Shown here in pieces: positions 51,398 through 60,767 of a DNA stretch of 64,000 bases (positions within the stretch are counted from its first letter, which is position 1; each line of letters begins with the position of its first letter). The stretch lies in the NCBI GenBank assembly GCA_963809545.1, contig CAWEKD010000004.1, positions 62,001-126,000 of the forward strand, given 5' to 3'. The DNA comes from Natronosporangium sp035305625 (GTDB taxonomy: Bacteria > Actinomycetota > Actinomycetes > Mycobacteriales > Micromonosporaceae). Under the pieces are notes generated by a model. The model saw nothing but the letters and a program-made list of their open reading frames with translations, had not been told where the DNA came from and did no database searches. The position numbers were made by a program, and so were the translations under genes.

Positions 51398-54038
51398 CCC
51401 GGTAAGCGTCGTAGACGCCGTCGACCTTGCGGACCGCCGCCAGCAAGTGCCCCAGGTGCTTGGGGTCGGCCATCTCGAAGGTGAACCGACTGATCGCCAC
51501 CCGGTCGCGGGTGGTGGCCACCGTGGCCGACAAGATGTTCACCCGCTCATCCGACAGGGCCTGGGTGATGTCGGCCAGCAGCTTGTGCCGGTCCAACGCC
51601 TCCACCTGGATCGAGGCCAGGAACGTGGAGGTACTGGTGGGCTTCCACTTCACCTCCACGATCCGGTCTTCCTGCTTCCGCAGCTCGATGGCGTTGGTGC
51701 AGTCCTCCCGGTGCACGCTCACCCCACCGGTGCGGGTGACGAACCCGAATATGGTGTCGCCCGGCATCGGGGTGCAGCAGCGGGCCAGCTTGACCCACAC
51801 ATCGGAGACCCCGGTGACCTCGACCCCGGGGTCGGTGCCGCTGCGGCGCCGCGGCGGCCGAGTGGGCACATGCGCCTCGGCGATGTCCTCCGTGGCGCCT
51901 TCCGCCCCGCCGTACCCCGCGACCAGGCGCTGCACCACCCACTGGGCGGACAGCTGGTTCTCCCCCACCGCCGCGTACAGCGCCGCCACGTCCTGCAGGT
52001 TGCGTTCCCGGGCGATCGCCAGCAGGGCCTCGGAGGTGAGCAGGCGCTGTAGCGGCAGCCCCTGCTTACGCATGGTCTTGGCGATCGCTTCCTTACCGGC
52101 CTCGATCGCCTCTTCCCGCCGCTCCTTGTTGAAGTACTGGCGGATCTTGGTGCGGGCGCGGGGGCTCTTGACGAACCCGAGCCAGTCCCGGGACGGTCCG
52201 GCAGTCTCCGACTTGGAGGTGAAGATCTCGACGACGTCGCCATTGGACAGCGGCGACTCCAGCGAGACCAGCTTCTGGTTGACCCGGGCCCCGATGCAGC
52301 GGTGACCGACCTCGGTGTGGACCGCATAGGCGAAGTCCACCGGCGTGGAGCCCGCCGGGAGCGGGATCACCTCCCCCTTCGGGGTGAAGACGAACACCTC
52401 CTGGCTGGAGAGGTCGTACCGCAGCGCATCCAGGAACTCGCTGGCGTCGGCCGCCTCCCGCTGCCAGTCCAGCAGCTGCCGCAGCCACGTCATGTCGTCG
52501 ATGTGGGCCGGCGGACCCACCACCGAGTTCTTGCTCTCCTTGTAGCGCCAGTGGGCCGCGATGCCGTACTCGGCGGTGCGGTGCATCGCCTGGGTGCGGA
52601 TCTGCACCTCCACCGGCCGGCCGGACGGACCGATCACGGTGGTGTGCAGCGACTGGTACATGTTGAACTTCGGCATCGCGATGTAGTCCTTGAACCGGCC
52701 CGGTACCGGTCGCCAGTTCGCGTGGATCACCCCGAGTGCCGCGTAACAGTCGCGCACCGTGTCGACCAGGATCCGCACCCCGATCAGGTCGTAGATGTCG
52801 TTGAAGTCCCGGCCGCGCACCACCATCTTCTGATAGATCGAGTACAGGTGCTTGGGCCGGCCGGTCACCTCCGCCTTCAGCTTGGCGGCCTTCAGGTGGG
52901 CCTGGATCTCCTTGATGACCTGCCGCAGCAGGGAGTCCCGCTGCGGCTGGTGCTCGGCGATCAGCCGGTTGATCTCCTCGAACCGCTTGGGGAACAGGGT
53001 GCCGAACGCCAGGTCCTCCAGCTCCCACTTCAGCGTGTTCAGCCCCAGCCGGTGCGCCAGCGGGGCCAGGATCTCCAGCACCTCCTTGGCCTTCTGCTCC
53101 TGCTTGGGCCGGGGCAGGAAGGTGAGGGTGCGCATGTTGTGGAGCCGGTCGGCGAGCTTGATGACCAGCACCCGGGGGTCCTTGGCCATCGCCACCACCA
53201 TCTTGCGGATGGTCTCGGCCTTGGCCGCGTTCCCCAGCTTCACCGCGTCAAGCTTGGTGACCCCGTCGACCAGCAGCGCCACTTCCTCGCCGAAGTCGGC
53301 GCGCATCTGCTCCAGGGTGTAGTCGGTGTCCTCGATGGTGTCGTGCAGCAGCGCCGCCGCCAGGGTGGTGGTGTCCATCCCGATCCCCGCCAGGATCCAG
53401 GCGACCGCCAGCGGGTGGGTGATGTACGGGTCCCCGGATTTACGGCGCTGGCCGGCGTGCCAGTGGGAGGCCACATCGAAGGCCCGCTGCAGCAGTTGGA
53501 CGTCGGCCTTGGGGTGGCTCTTGCGGTGCTCCGCCACCAGCGGCTCCAGCACCTCGCTGATCTGCGGGCTCTGCCACGGGGCGTTGAAGCGCGCCAGCCG
53601 GGCCCGGACCCGTCGGCCGGTAGGGGCGGCGGCGAACCCAAACGGGACCGGGGGCGATGCCGGCTCCTTGGCGGGCTCCTTGGCCGCCCCACTCCCCGGC
53701 GTGGGGGCGGGGCGCGTCTGGGTAGCCGCCGGCCGGCTCCGGGCCGCGGAGGGGCCGGGACTGGGCCGACCGTTGCTGGCGGCCCCGTTGCGCGCGGCCG
53801 GGTGGCTGCCGCTCCCGCTGCTCGGCCGGCCGTTGCCCTGAGCAGGGTCGATCAGCCCACTACCGGATGTCGGGTCCGCCACCCCATTGCGGGCAGAAAC
53901 GTTCCCGGTCGGGCTGGGATGTCCCACCGGGGCGCTGCCGGTGGTCGCGTCTGGGACGGCGGTCTCGCGGACACCCGGAGGTGCGGGCTCGGTCCGCGGC
54001 GGAGTCGTCGTCTGATCGTGCGCCACGTTATGAGACAC
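51387..54038 (-). CDS. relA: bifunctional (p)ppGpp synthetase/hydrolase RelA/SpoT
   Basis: Stringent-response enzyme of 883 residues. An N-terminal ~145-residue Pro/Ala/Gly-rich tail is followed by the HD hydrolase (HWHAGQRRKSGDPYITHP, LLHDTIEDTDYTLEQM), the synthetase (YQSLHTTVIGPSGRPVEVQIRT), the TGS domain (FVFTPKGEVIPLPAGSTPVDFAY), a helical/zinc-finger part (ARCCTPMPGDTIFG) and a C-terminal ACT domain. Both catalytic halves look intact. The GTG at 54038 has AGGAG upstream. Part of secD-secF-apt-relA. Confidence 0.95.
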   Translation of the reverse strand: MSHNVAHDQTTTPPRTEPAPPGVRETAVPDATTGSAPVGHPSPTGNVSARNGVADPTSGSGLIDPAQGNGRPSSGSGSHPAARNGAASNGRPSPGPSAARSRPAATQTRPAPTPGSGAAKEPAKEPASPPVPFGFAAAPTGRRVRARLARFNAPWQSPQISEVLEPLVAEHRKSHPKADVQLLQRAFDVASHWHAGQRRKSGDPYITHPLAVAWILAGIGMDTTTLAAALLHDTIEDTDYTLEQMRADFGEEVALLVDGVTKLDAVKLGNAAKAETIRKMVVAMAKDPRVLVIKLADRLHNMRTLTFLPRPKQEQKAKEVLEILAPLAHRLGLNTLKWELEDLAFGTLFPKRFEEINRLIAEHQPQRDSLLRQVIKEIQAHLKAAKLKAEVTGRPKHLYSIYQKMVVRGRDFNDIYDLIGVRILVDTVRDCYAALGVIHANWRPVPGRFKDYIAMPKFNMYQSLHTTVIGPSGRPVEVQIRTQAMHRTAEYGIAAHWRYKESKNSVVGPPAHIDDMTWLRQLLDWQREAADASEFLDALRYDLSSQEVFVFTPKGEVIPLPAGSTPVDFAYAVHTEVGHRCIGARVNQKLVSLESPLSNGDVVEIFTSKSETAGPSRDWLGFVKSPRARTKIRQYFNKERREEAIEAGKEAIAKTMRKQGLPLQRLLTSEALLAIARERNLQDVAALYAAVGENQLSAQWVVQRLVAGYGGAEGATEDIAEAHVPTRPPRRRSGTDPGVEVTGVSDVWVKLARCCTPMPGDTIFGFVTRTGGVSVHREDCTNAIELRKQEDRIVEVKWKPTSTSTFLASIQVEALDRHKLLADITQALSDERVNILSATVATTRDRVAISRFTFEMADPKHLGHLLAAVRKVDGVYDAYRVTS

Positions 54039-54132
54039 CGGGCCGCTCCTGGAGTGTCGGCTGCCTAGTGCCAGCAATGCTACCCCGCCTGGTCCGGGGC
54101 TCACTGCTGCTCACCCGCCTACCGGCGGGTCG

Positions 54133-54735
54133 TCAGAAGGTCAGCAGGGATTTAACCGGATAATCCGGCATTTTCTCCCGGCCACCCAGCGCGGTCAACT
54201 CCATCAGCACGGTCAGGCCGATGGGGCGCGCACCAGATCGCGCGATCAACTCCAGGGTGGTGCGGGCGGTACCGCCGGTGGCCAACACGTCGTCCACCAC
54301 CAGCACCCGCGCGTCGGCCGGGAACCCGTCCCGATGCACCTCCAAGGTGGCTTCGCCGTACTCCAGGGTGTACGAGGCGGCGTGGGTGGCCCGGGGCAGT
54401 TTGCCGGCCTTCCGGACCGGCACCACCCCTACCCCGGCGGCGTAGGCCACCGCGGCCGCGAGCATGAACCCCCGCGCCTCGATCCCGGCAACGAGATCGA
54501 ACGGCTCCGGTGCGGTGCGCACCATGGCCGCGATCGCGGACCGGAACGCCACCGGATCGGCCAGCAGCGGAGTGATGTCCTTGAACATCACCCCGGGCTG
54601 CGGCCAATCCGGCACATCCACCACCCGGCTGGTCAGCAGCTGCACCAGCTCCGGACCGGTGACCACCTCCGGGGCGGCGGCCGGCCCGGGCTGCCCGCCC
54701 GGAGCCACCGTGCCCGAGTGCGGCGCCTCAGCCAC
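54133..54735 (-). CDS. apt: adenine phosphoribosyltransferase
   Basis: Salvages adenine to AMP with PRPP. RVVDVPDWPQPGVMFKDITPLL, GIEARGFMLAAAVA and the PRPP loop VLVVDDVLATGGTARTTLEL are standard. The GTG at 54735 (GGAG eight bases away, 8-bp overlap with secF) gives 200 residues; GTGs at 54747 and 54792 are longer options. Adjacent to relA, as in most actinobacteria. Confidence 0.93.
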   Translation of the reverse strand: MAEAPHSGTVAPGGQPGPAAAPEVVTGPELVQLLTSRVVDVPDWPQPGVMFKDITPLLADPVAFRSAIAAMVRTAPEPFDLVAGIEARGFMLAAAVAYAAGVGVVPVRKAGKLPRATHAASYTLEYGEATLEVHRDGFPADARVLVVDDVLATGGTARTTLELIARSGARPIGLTVLMELTALGGREKMPDYPVKSLLTF

Positions 54736-55927
54736 GGCGCGCTCCACTGCTGCGGCGCCGGCCACTCCGCCGGGAGTGCACCGGTCGCGCACCGACCTTC
54801 GGAGCGGCGCCGGCCAGCTCCACCAGCGCCGGGTCCAGCGTCAAGCGGGTAGCCGGTTCCGGCTCCGCGTCACCGCGGGCGGTCCGCTCCTCCCGCTGGC
54901 GGGCTTCCCGCGCGGCCTGCGCAGCCCGCTTGGCCAACACCCGCTGGGTGTGGGCCGCGAACCGCGGCTGCCGGAGCTTCAACTCGATCAGCAGCGGGGC
55001 GGCGAAGAACAGCGAGCTGTAGAACGAGACCGCCATCCCGATGAACAGCACCAGCCCCAGGTCCTTCAGGGTGCCGGCGCCCAGCAGGCCCGCACCGATG
55101 AACAGCAGCGCCCCCACCGGCAGCAACGCCACCACCGAGGTGTTGATCGACCGGATCAGCACCTGGTTGATGGCGAGGTTCGCCGCCTCGGGGTAGGTGT
55201 CGGTGGCGCTGGCGGTGATGTCCTTGGTGTTCTCGTGGACCTTGTCGAAGGCCACCACCGCGTCGTACAGGCCGAAGCCCATGATGGTGAGGAACCCGAT
55301 CACCGTGGCCGGGGTGACCTCGAACCCGATGAGCGAGTAGAGCCCGGCGGTCACCACGATGTCGAGGAACAGCGAGGTCACCGCCGCGATCGCCGCCCGG
55401 GCCTCGAACCGGATGATCAGGTAGATGATGACCAGGGCCAGGAACACCGACAGCGCGATCAGCGCCTGCCGGGTGACCTGCCCACCCCAGGCCGCGCTCA
55501 CCCGGTCGTCACTGATCTGACTGGCGTCAATGCCGAACCGCTCCGCCAGCTCCGTCCGAATCCGGTCCGTCTCGGCCGAGTCCAGCTCCAGGGTCCGGAT
55601 CATGTACTGCGGGTCGCTGCCGCCCAGCTCCTGCCCGGAGACCACGACGGCGCCGGCGTCGGCCACCGCCTCCTCCACCTCGATCAGGGTGCCCACCTCA
55701 GCCGGGACGTGGAAGGCGTTACCGCCCACGAACTCGATGCCGAAGCTGAACCCCCGGATCGCGATGCTGCCGAGCGAGATCACGACCAGGGCCGCGGCGA
55801 TGACGAACAGCCGCCGCCGCCACTCGTGAATCTTGATGCCGGCCTGGCCGAGGTACAACCGGGCGGCCCAGGACTGCCGCTTACCACCGGTCGGCTGGCT
55901 GGGCGGGCTGACCGTCTCGCCGCTCAT
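54728..55927 (-). CDS. secF: protein translocase subunit SecF
   Basis: Membrane partner of SecD that uses the proton gradient to help export. 399 residues: first helix FVIAAALVVISLGSIAI, SecD/F motif FGIEFVGGNAF, an outer domain, and five C-terminal helices with FLTIMGFGLYDAVVAFDKV (motif D-type) and NQVLIRSINTSVVALLPV. A long basic tail follows. ATG overlaps secD as ATGA; GGTGGAGG upstream. Confidence 0.95.
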   Translation of the reverse strand: MSGETVSPPSQPTGGKRQSWAARLYLGQAGIKIHEWRRRLFVIAAALVVISLGSIAIRGFSFGIEFVGGNAFHVPAEVGTLIEVEEAVADAGAVVVSGQELGGSDPQYMIRTLELDSAETDRIRTELAERFGIDASQISDDRVSAAWGGQVTRQALIALSVFLALVIIYLIIRFEARAAIAAVTSLFLDIVVTAGLYSLIGFEVTPATVIGFLTIMGFGLYDAVVAFDKVHENTKDITASATDTYPEAANLAINQVLIRSINTSVVALLPVGALLFIGAGLLGAGTLKDLGLVLFIGMAVSFYSSLFFAAPLLIELKLRQPRFAAHTQRVLAKRAAQAAREARQREERTARGDAEPEPATRLTLDPALVELAGAAPKVGARPVHSRRSGRRRSSGARRG

Positions 55928-57936
55928 GCCTCCACCTCTTTCCCCTGGGCACGCAGGCGGGCACGCTGCGCGCGGTCCAACTCCAGCGCCCGTCCGAGAC
56001 CACTGACGGTGGGCGACAGGAATGCCCGGGTGCGGGCCAGCATGGTCATCAACGGGTGTCGGAACGTGAACACCACCAGCAGGTCCAGCACGGTCGCCAG
56101 CCCGAGCGCGAACGCGAACCCGCGCACCTGGCCGGCCGACAGCAGGTACAGCACCACCGCCGCCATCAGGGTCACCACGTTGGCGGTGATGATGGTGCGC
56201 CGGGCCCGGATCCACGCCCGCGGCACCGCGCTACGGGGAGTGCGGCCCTCTCTGATCTCGTCTTTGAGCCGTTCAAAGTAGATCACGAAGGAGTCGGCCG
56301 CGATCCCGACCGCCACGATGAATCCGGCGATCCCGGCCAGGGTGAGGGTGTAGCCGATTCCCCGGCCGAGCACCACCAGCGCGGCGTAGGTCAACAGTGA
56401 AGAGACGATCAGACTGCCGAGAATCACCACTCCCAGCAGCCGGTAGTAGAAGAACACGTACAGCACGACCAGGGCCATCCCGATCGCGGCGGCCAGCAGA
56501 CCGGCCCGCAGGTACTCCACCCCGAGGGTGGCGCTGATGGTCTGCTCCTCCTGCGGTTCGAAGGTCAGCGGCAGCGCCCCGAACCGCAGCTGGCTGGCCA
56601 GCACCTGGGCCTCGGCCGCGGTGAAGTCCCCGTGGATCCGCGCGTCACCGGTGATCACCGCCTGAATCTCCGGAGCGGAGATCACCCGGTTGTCCAGCAC
56701 CGCCGCCACCAGGCAGTTGCCCTGGTTGCCGACGCTCTGCGCGCCGCACTGCAGCCACTCCACGTCCGCCTGGTACCGGTTGGCCTGCTCCGCCGCCTCC
56801 GGGCTGGTGTCGAACCGCCACTCCCCGGTTTCCTCATCGATCACCACGTCCATCGCCAGCTGAGTGACGTCGAACGGGGTGGCCTGGTGATTGTTGAGGG
56901 CCTCCCGGGTCAGATCGGTCCACTTCGGCTGCCCATCGGAGGTGAACCGCAGCGCGATCTCCCACCGAGCGGTGCCGGCCGGCAACACCGCGTCGGCGCC
57001 GGCGATGTCGGTGCCCAGCACCTTGGAGGTGTCCAGCAGGTACTTGGTGATGCCCTCCTCGTCGCAGGCGACCGCGAGCTCATCCGGGTCGGCGATCGAC
57101 CCGGCCGGGCGGGCGTTGAGCTGGGCGCAGGTGATGGTCGGCAGGTAGAACTGCAGCTTCGCCGGCAGCACCGCCACCTCGGGGCCGGTCAGCTCGCCGA
57201 ACGGCCGGACCGCCTCCAGCAACGCGTCGGTGTCCACGGTGGGGTCGGCCATGTTCGGGTCGACGATCGCCAGCGCGGCCGCCATCGCCTCGTCGCTGAT
57301 CTTCTCCCGGACCGCCGCGCGCCGCTCCTCGACCGTGCCCCACTCCCGGGACCCCGCCGAGTCGCGGTCGGCCTGGTCGTCGGCCTGTCCGCCGGTGCCG
57401 CCGGTGTCCTCCTCGGCCTCCTCCGCCGGCTCGGCTTCCTCGGCGTCCTCGGCCGGCTCCGACTCGTCGTCGGTGCCCTCCTCACCGTCCTCACCGGTGC
57501 CGTCGTCCGGCGCCCCCGTGGGCGGGGCCCACCCGAAGTCCTGGTCCAGCACCTTGCGGAACCGTAGCTCGGCCGGGTCACCCACGGAGCGCAGCGCGTT
57601 CTCCGGCTCTCCCGCCACCGATACCACGATCCGGTTGTCGCCCTCGCTGACCACCTCGGCCTCTTCCACGCCGAGGGCGTTCACCCGGCTCTCGATGATC
57701 TCCCGGGCGCGCTCCAGCGCGTCCCCAGACGGCGCCTGGCCGTCCTCGGTGGCGGCGAGCAGCGTCACCCGGGTGCCCCCGACCAGGTCCATGCCCAGCC
57801 GGGGCATCAACCGCTCAGTCCAGCTCATCCCGGCGGTGCCGGAGAAGAACGTCAGCGCAAACAGAATTACGGATACCAGCGCCAGGACGAGCAGCTGCCG
57901 CCCCGGCCTGCCTGCTGATGGAGGGGTCTTCGCCAC
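55924..57936 (-). CDS. secD: protein translocase subunit SecD
   Basis: 670 residues. Membrane helix 1 (LLVLALVSVILFALTFF), GMDLVGGTRVTL, a large outer domain and C-terminal RND-like helices (GIGYTLTLAGIAGFIVAVGIAADSFVIYFERLKDE). About residues 130-200 form a Glu/Asp-rich low-complexity insert (DDGTGEDGEEGTDDESEPAE onward) not needed for the fold. GTG start 6 nt after yajC. Confidence 0.95.
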   Translation of the reverse strand: MAKTPPSAGRPGRQLLVLALVSVILFALTFFSGTAGMSWTERLMPRLGMDLVGGTRVTLLAATEDGQAPSGDALERAREIIESRVNALGVEEAEVVSEGDNRIVVSVAGEPENALRSVGDPAELRFRKVLDQDFGWAPPTGAPDDGTGEDGEEGTDDESEPAEDAEEAEPAEEAEEDTGGTGGQADDQADRDSAGSREWGTVEERRAAVREKISDEAMAAALAIVDPNMADPTVDTDALLEAVRPFGELTGPEVAVLPAKLQFYLPTITCAQLNARPAGSIADPDELAVACDEEGITKYLLDTSKVLGTDIAGADAVLPAGTARWEIALRFTSDGQPKWTDLTREALNNHQATPFDVTQLAMDVVIDEETGEWRFDTSPEAAEQANRYQADVEWLQCGAQSVGNQGNCLVAAVLDNRVISAPEIQAVITGDARIHGDFTAAEAQVLASQLRFGALPLTFEPQEEQTISATLGVEYLRAGLLAAAIGMALVVLYVFFYYRLLGVVILGSLIVSSLLTYAALVVLGRGIGYTLTLAGIAGFIVAVGIAADSFVIYFERLKDEIREGRTPRSAVPRAWIRARRTIITANVVTLMAAVVLYLLSAGQVRGFAFALGLATVLDLLVVFTFRHPLMTMLARTRAFLSPTVSGLGRALELDRAQRARLRAQGKEVEA

Positions 57937-57942
57937 GGCCGA

Positions 57943-58314
57943 TCAGTCCTTGCCCTCGCGCGATTCGGTGGTCGTGTCGGCCTCCGCATCGGAGTCGGAC
58001 GTGTCCTCGTCTCTCGCCGAGTTGATCACCTCGAGGATGGCGCCTCGGGCGTACCGGCTGTAGACCCCTTCCGAGGTCTCCAGGATCACCGTCTTCTCAT
58101 CCAGATCGGCGACCGTCCCGTACAGCCCGCTGGTGGTCATCACCTCGTCACCGATCGCGAGCTCCGCCTGCATCTTCTCCATCTGCTGCCGACGGCGTTT
58201 GTTAGGCCGGATCAGCATGAAGTAGAAGACGGCGAACAGACCCGCGATCATCAACAGCGGGAGGAGGAGACTGCCCTCGGTTTGCTCTTGCCCTTGCGCC
58301 AGAACCACGTCCAC
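57943..58314 (-). CDS. yajC: preprotein translocase subunit YajC
   Basis: 123 residues: one membrane helix (LLLPLLMIAGLFAVFYFMLIRP), NKRRRQQMEKMQAELAIGDEVMTTSGLYGTV and a long acidic C-terminal tail (RDEDTSDSDAEADTTTE). GTG at 58314; the GTG at 58308 has better spacing to GGAAGG and may be the true start. Forms SecDF-YajC with the next two genes. Confidence 0.92.
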   Translation of the reverse strand: MDVVLAQGQEQTEGSLLLPLLMIAGLFAVFYFMLIRPNKRRRQQMEKMQAELAIGDEVMTTSGLYGTVADLDEKTVILETSEGVYSRYARGAILEVINSARDEDTSDSDAEADTTTESREGKD

Positions 58315-58398
58315 GACCTTCCGGTTGGCCGGCGCGACGCGCCACGCCGGCGCACGTTGTCGCCCCGGTGTGGACTCGGCCGAACCGGGGTCGCGGCG

Positions 58399-58428
58399 AG
58401 TCTAATCGGTGTGGCCGATGCCGGCGAA
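58399..58428 (-). promoter_or_regulatory. candidate promoter for yajC-secD-secF-apt-relA
   Basis: TTCGCC, an 18-bp spacer and TAGACT on the minus strand in the 153-bp gap after ruvB. The -10 is good and the -35 weak. Confidence 0.35.
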
Positions 58429-58467
58429 TGCGGCACCCGTCACACCGACGGTCAACCATCGCCAGAC

Positions 58468-59547
58468 CTACGGTTGACCGCCGAACAGATCCGGGGTCGA
58501 GACGACGCCACCCAAAATAGCATCCGGAGGGGTTTTTCCGAGGTGTCGCCAAGCGGCCTCGGTAGCCACTCGACCGCGGGGAGTACGCGCGAGCAGGCCC
58601 GCCCGCAGGAGGTACGGCTCACACACCTCCTCCACCGTGTCCGGCTGCTCCCCCACCGCCACCGCTAGCGTCGACAGCCCCACCGGCCCGCCCCCGAAGG
58701 ACTCCACCAGCGCGGTCAGCACCGCCCGGTCCAGCCGGTCCAGGCCCCGCTCGTCCACGTCGTAGACCGCCAGCGCCGCCTGGGCCACCTCCCGGGTGAT
58801 GACGCCATCGGCCCGTACCTCCGCATAGTCGCGGACCCGGCGCAGCAATCGGTTGGCCACCCGGGGAGTGCCCCGAGAGCGGGCGGCGATCTCCGCCAGG
58901 CCCTCCTCCGTGGCCGGCACCTGGAGGATCCGGGCCGACCGCGCCAACAACTCGGCCAACTCCTCCGGCTGGTAGAAATCGAGCTGCCCCACAAACCCGA
59001 ATCGGTCTCGCATCGGGCCGGTCAGCAACCCCGCCCGGGTGGTCGCCCCGACCAGGGTGAACGGCTCCAACTCCAGCGGGACCGCGGTCGCCCCCGGGCC
59101 TTTACCCACCACCACATCGACCCGGAAGTCCTCCATGGCGCTGTAGAGCAACTCCTCCGCCGGCCGGGCTATCCGGTGGATCTCGTCGATGAACAGCACG
59201 TCCCCCGCGGAGAGGCTCGTCAACACCGCCGCCAAGTCACCGGAGCGCTCGATCGCCGGCCCACTGGTCATCCGCAGCCCCCCGCCCAGCTCCGCGGCGA
59301 TGATCATGGCGAGGGTGGTCTTACCCAGCCCGGGCGGGCCGCACAGCAGGATGTGGTCGGGCGGGGCCCCTCGCCGCAGGGCGGAGGTCAACAGCAGCTG
59401 GAGCTGTTCCCGGACCCGGTGCTGAGCGATGAACTCCGCCAGTCGCCGGGGCCGGACACTCGCCTCCGCGTCCTGCTCATCAGCGGCCGCGTGCGGCGAG
59501 ACCAGCGCCACCGAATCTTCGCCAGGCAGATCGACCGAGTCGGTCAC
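58468..59547 (-). CDS. ruvB: Holliday junction branch migration ATPase RuvB
   Basis: AAA+ motor of 359 residues. RPRRLAEFIAQHRVREQL, Walker A CGPPGLGKTTLA (70-77), Walker B DVLFIDEIHRIARPAEE, sensor GATTRAGLLTGPMRDRF, and the C-terminal winged helix with RTPRGRVATEAAWRHLG. The GTG start overlaps ruvA as GTGA. Confidence 0.97.
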   Translation of the reverse strand: MTDSVDLPGEDSVALVSPHAAADEQDAEASVRPRRLAEFIAQHRVREQLQLLLTSALRRGAPPDHILLCGPPGLGKTTLAMIIAAELGGGLRMTSGPAIERSGDLAAVLTSLSAGDVLFIDEIHRIARPAEELLYSAMEDFRVDVVVGKGPGATAVPLELEPFTLVGATTRAGLLTGPMRDRFGFVGQLDFYQPEELAELLARSARILQVPATEEGLAEIAARSRGTPRVANRLLRRVRDYAEVRADGVITREVAQAALAVYDVDERGLDRLDRAVLTALVESFGGGPVGLSTLAVAVGEQPDTVEEVCEPYLLRAGLLARTPRGRVATEAAWRHLGKTPPDAILGGVVSTPDLFGGQP

Positions 59548-60146
59548 CGGACCTCCCCAAGCAGCCGGATCGCCTGCCGAAGCAGCTGCGGCACCGGCGG
59601 TACCTCACCGTCCAGGCTCTGCGCCACCTCCGTCACCGCCCGGTCGGCCTGCGCCGCGCTCCACCCCAGGCCGATCAGCCCGGTCCGCACCTGCTCCTGC
59701 CAACCGTCGTCGCTGCCCGGCCCCGCCGCCGGCGTGGCCGGGCTCACCGGCCCGATCCGGTCCCGTAGTTCCAGTACCAGCCGATCGGCGCTCTTCCGCC
59801 CGATTCCGGGCACCTGGGTCAGCACCGCCACGTCTCCGTCCGCGATCGCCTTCCGGACCGTCTGGGGCGAGTGGACCGCCAGCACCGCCTGCGCCAGCCG
59901 GGGCCCCACGCCGCTGGCGGTCTGCAGCAGCTCGAACAGCTGCCGGGCGTCATCGTCGGGGAACCCGTACAGCGTCAGCGAGTCCTCCCGCACCACCAGG
60001 CTGGTCGCCAGCTGCGCTGGTTCGCCTACCCGCAGCCCGGTCAGCGTGGCCGGGGTGCAGTGGACGCGCAGCCCGACGCCACCCACCTCAATCACCGCCG
60101 AATCAGCGGTCACCTGCGCCACCCGTCCCTGGACGCTGGCGATCAT
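59544..60146 (-). CDS. ruvA: Holliday junction-binding protein RuvA
   Basis: 200 residues in three domains: OB fold (MIASVQGRVAQVTADSAVIE), a double HhH region (QTASGVGPRLAQAVLA; LTQVPGIGRKSADRLVLELRD) and the C-terminal RuvB-binding domain (about 150-200). The ATG at 60146 overlaps ruvC as ATGA. The open frame upstream belongs to ruvC in another frame. Confidence 0.97.
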   Translation of the reverse strand: MIASVQGRVAQVTADSAVIEVGGVGLRVHCTPATLTGLRVGEPAQLATSLVVREDSLTLYGFPDDDARQLFELLQTASGVGPRLAQAVLAVHSPQTVRKAIADGDVAVLTQVPGIGRKSADRLVLELRDRIGPVSPATPAAGPGSDDGWQEQVRTGLIGLGWSAAQADRAVTEVAQSLDGEVPPVPQLLRQAIRLLGEVR

Positions 60147-60679
60147 CCATCTCCTCCGTTCCTGGCCCGGGCGGCTCGCGCGGTGGCCGCCGCCAGCCGC
60201 GCCCGGGTGCCGCCCCGCCACACGTGACAGATGGCCAGAGCCAGCGCATCCGCGGCGTCGGCCGGTCGGGGCCGGGCCGACAGCCGCAGCAGGCGGGCGA
60301 CCATGTTGCCCACCTGAGCCTTGTCCGCCTGCCCGGAGCCGGTGACCGCGGCCTTGACCTCGCTGGGAGTGTAGAGCTGCACCGGCAGCCCGGCGCGGGC
60401 GGCGACCAGCACCGCCACCGCCCCGGCCTGGGCGGTGCCCATCACGGTACGGACGTTGTGCTGGCTGAACACCCGCTCCACCGCCACACTGTCGGGCTGA
60501 TAGGTCGCGATCAGCTCGGTGAGTCGCTGCTCCAGCAACAGCAGCCGCTCCGGCAGCTCCTGGTCGGGGTCGGTGGTCACCGCCTGGTAGGCGACCAGCC
60601 GGCACGGCCGGCCGGGCTGCCCCTCCACCACGCCGACCCCGCATCGGGTCAGCCCTGGGTCCACCCCGAGCACCCGCAC
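60143..60679 (-). CDS. ruvC: Holliday junction resolvase RuvC
   Basis: 178 residues. RNase H-fold nuclease with catalytic acids in RVLGVDPGLTRCG (Asp7), AVERVFSQHN (Glu) and PADAADALALA (Asp pair). GTG start with GGAGGAGGT upstream. Only weak promoter or LexA-like sequence lies in the 88-bp gap before it. Confidence 0.96.
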   Translation of the reverse strand: MRVLGVDPGLTRCGVGVVEGQPGRPCRLVAYQAVTTDPDQELPERLLLLEQRLTELIATYQPDSVAVERVFSQHNVRTVMGTAQAGAVAVLVAARAGLPVQLYTPSEVKAAVTGSGQADKAQVGNMVARLLRLSARPRPADAADALALAICHVWRGGTRARLAAATARAARARNGGDG

Positions 60680-60767
60680 ACCGGACCTCCTCCCCTACGC
60701 CGGCTCACGCACGTGTGTACGAGCCTACGTGGTGCCCCCCACCGGGTCACCACGGACACACCTGGGA

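Noticed and set aside
60680..60767. LexA box before ruvC
   Set aside because: The best sequence (CGTAC-4-GTGCG) departs from the actinobacterial CGAAC-4-GTTCG at two positions. Too weak to call.
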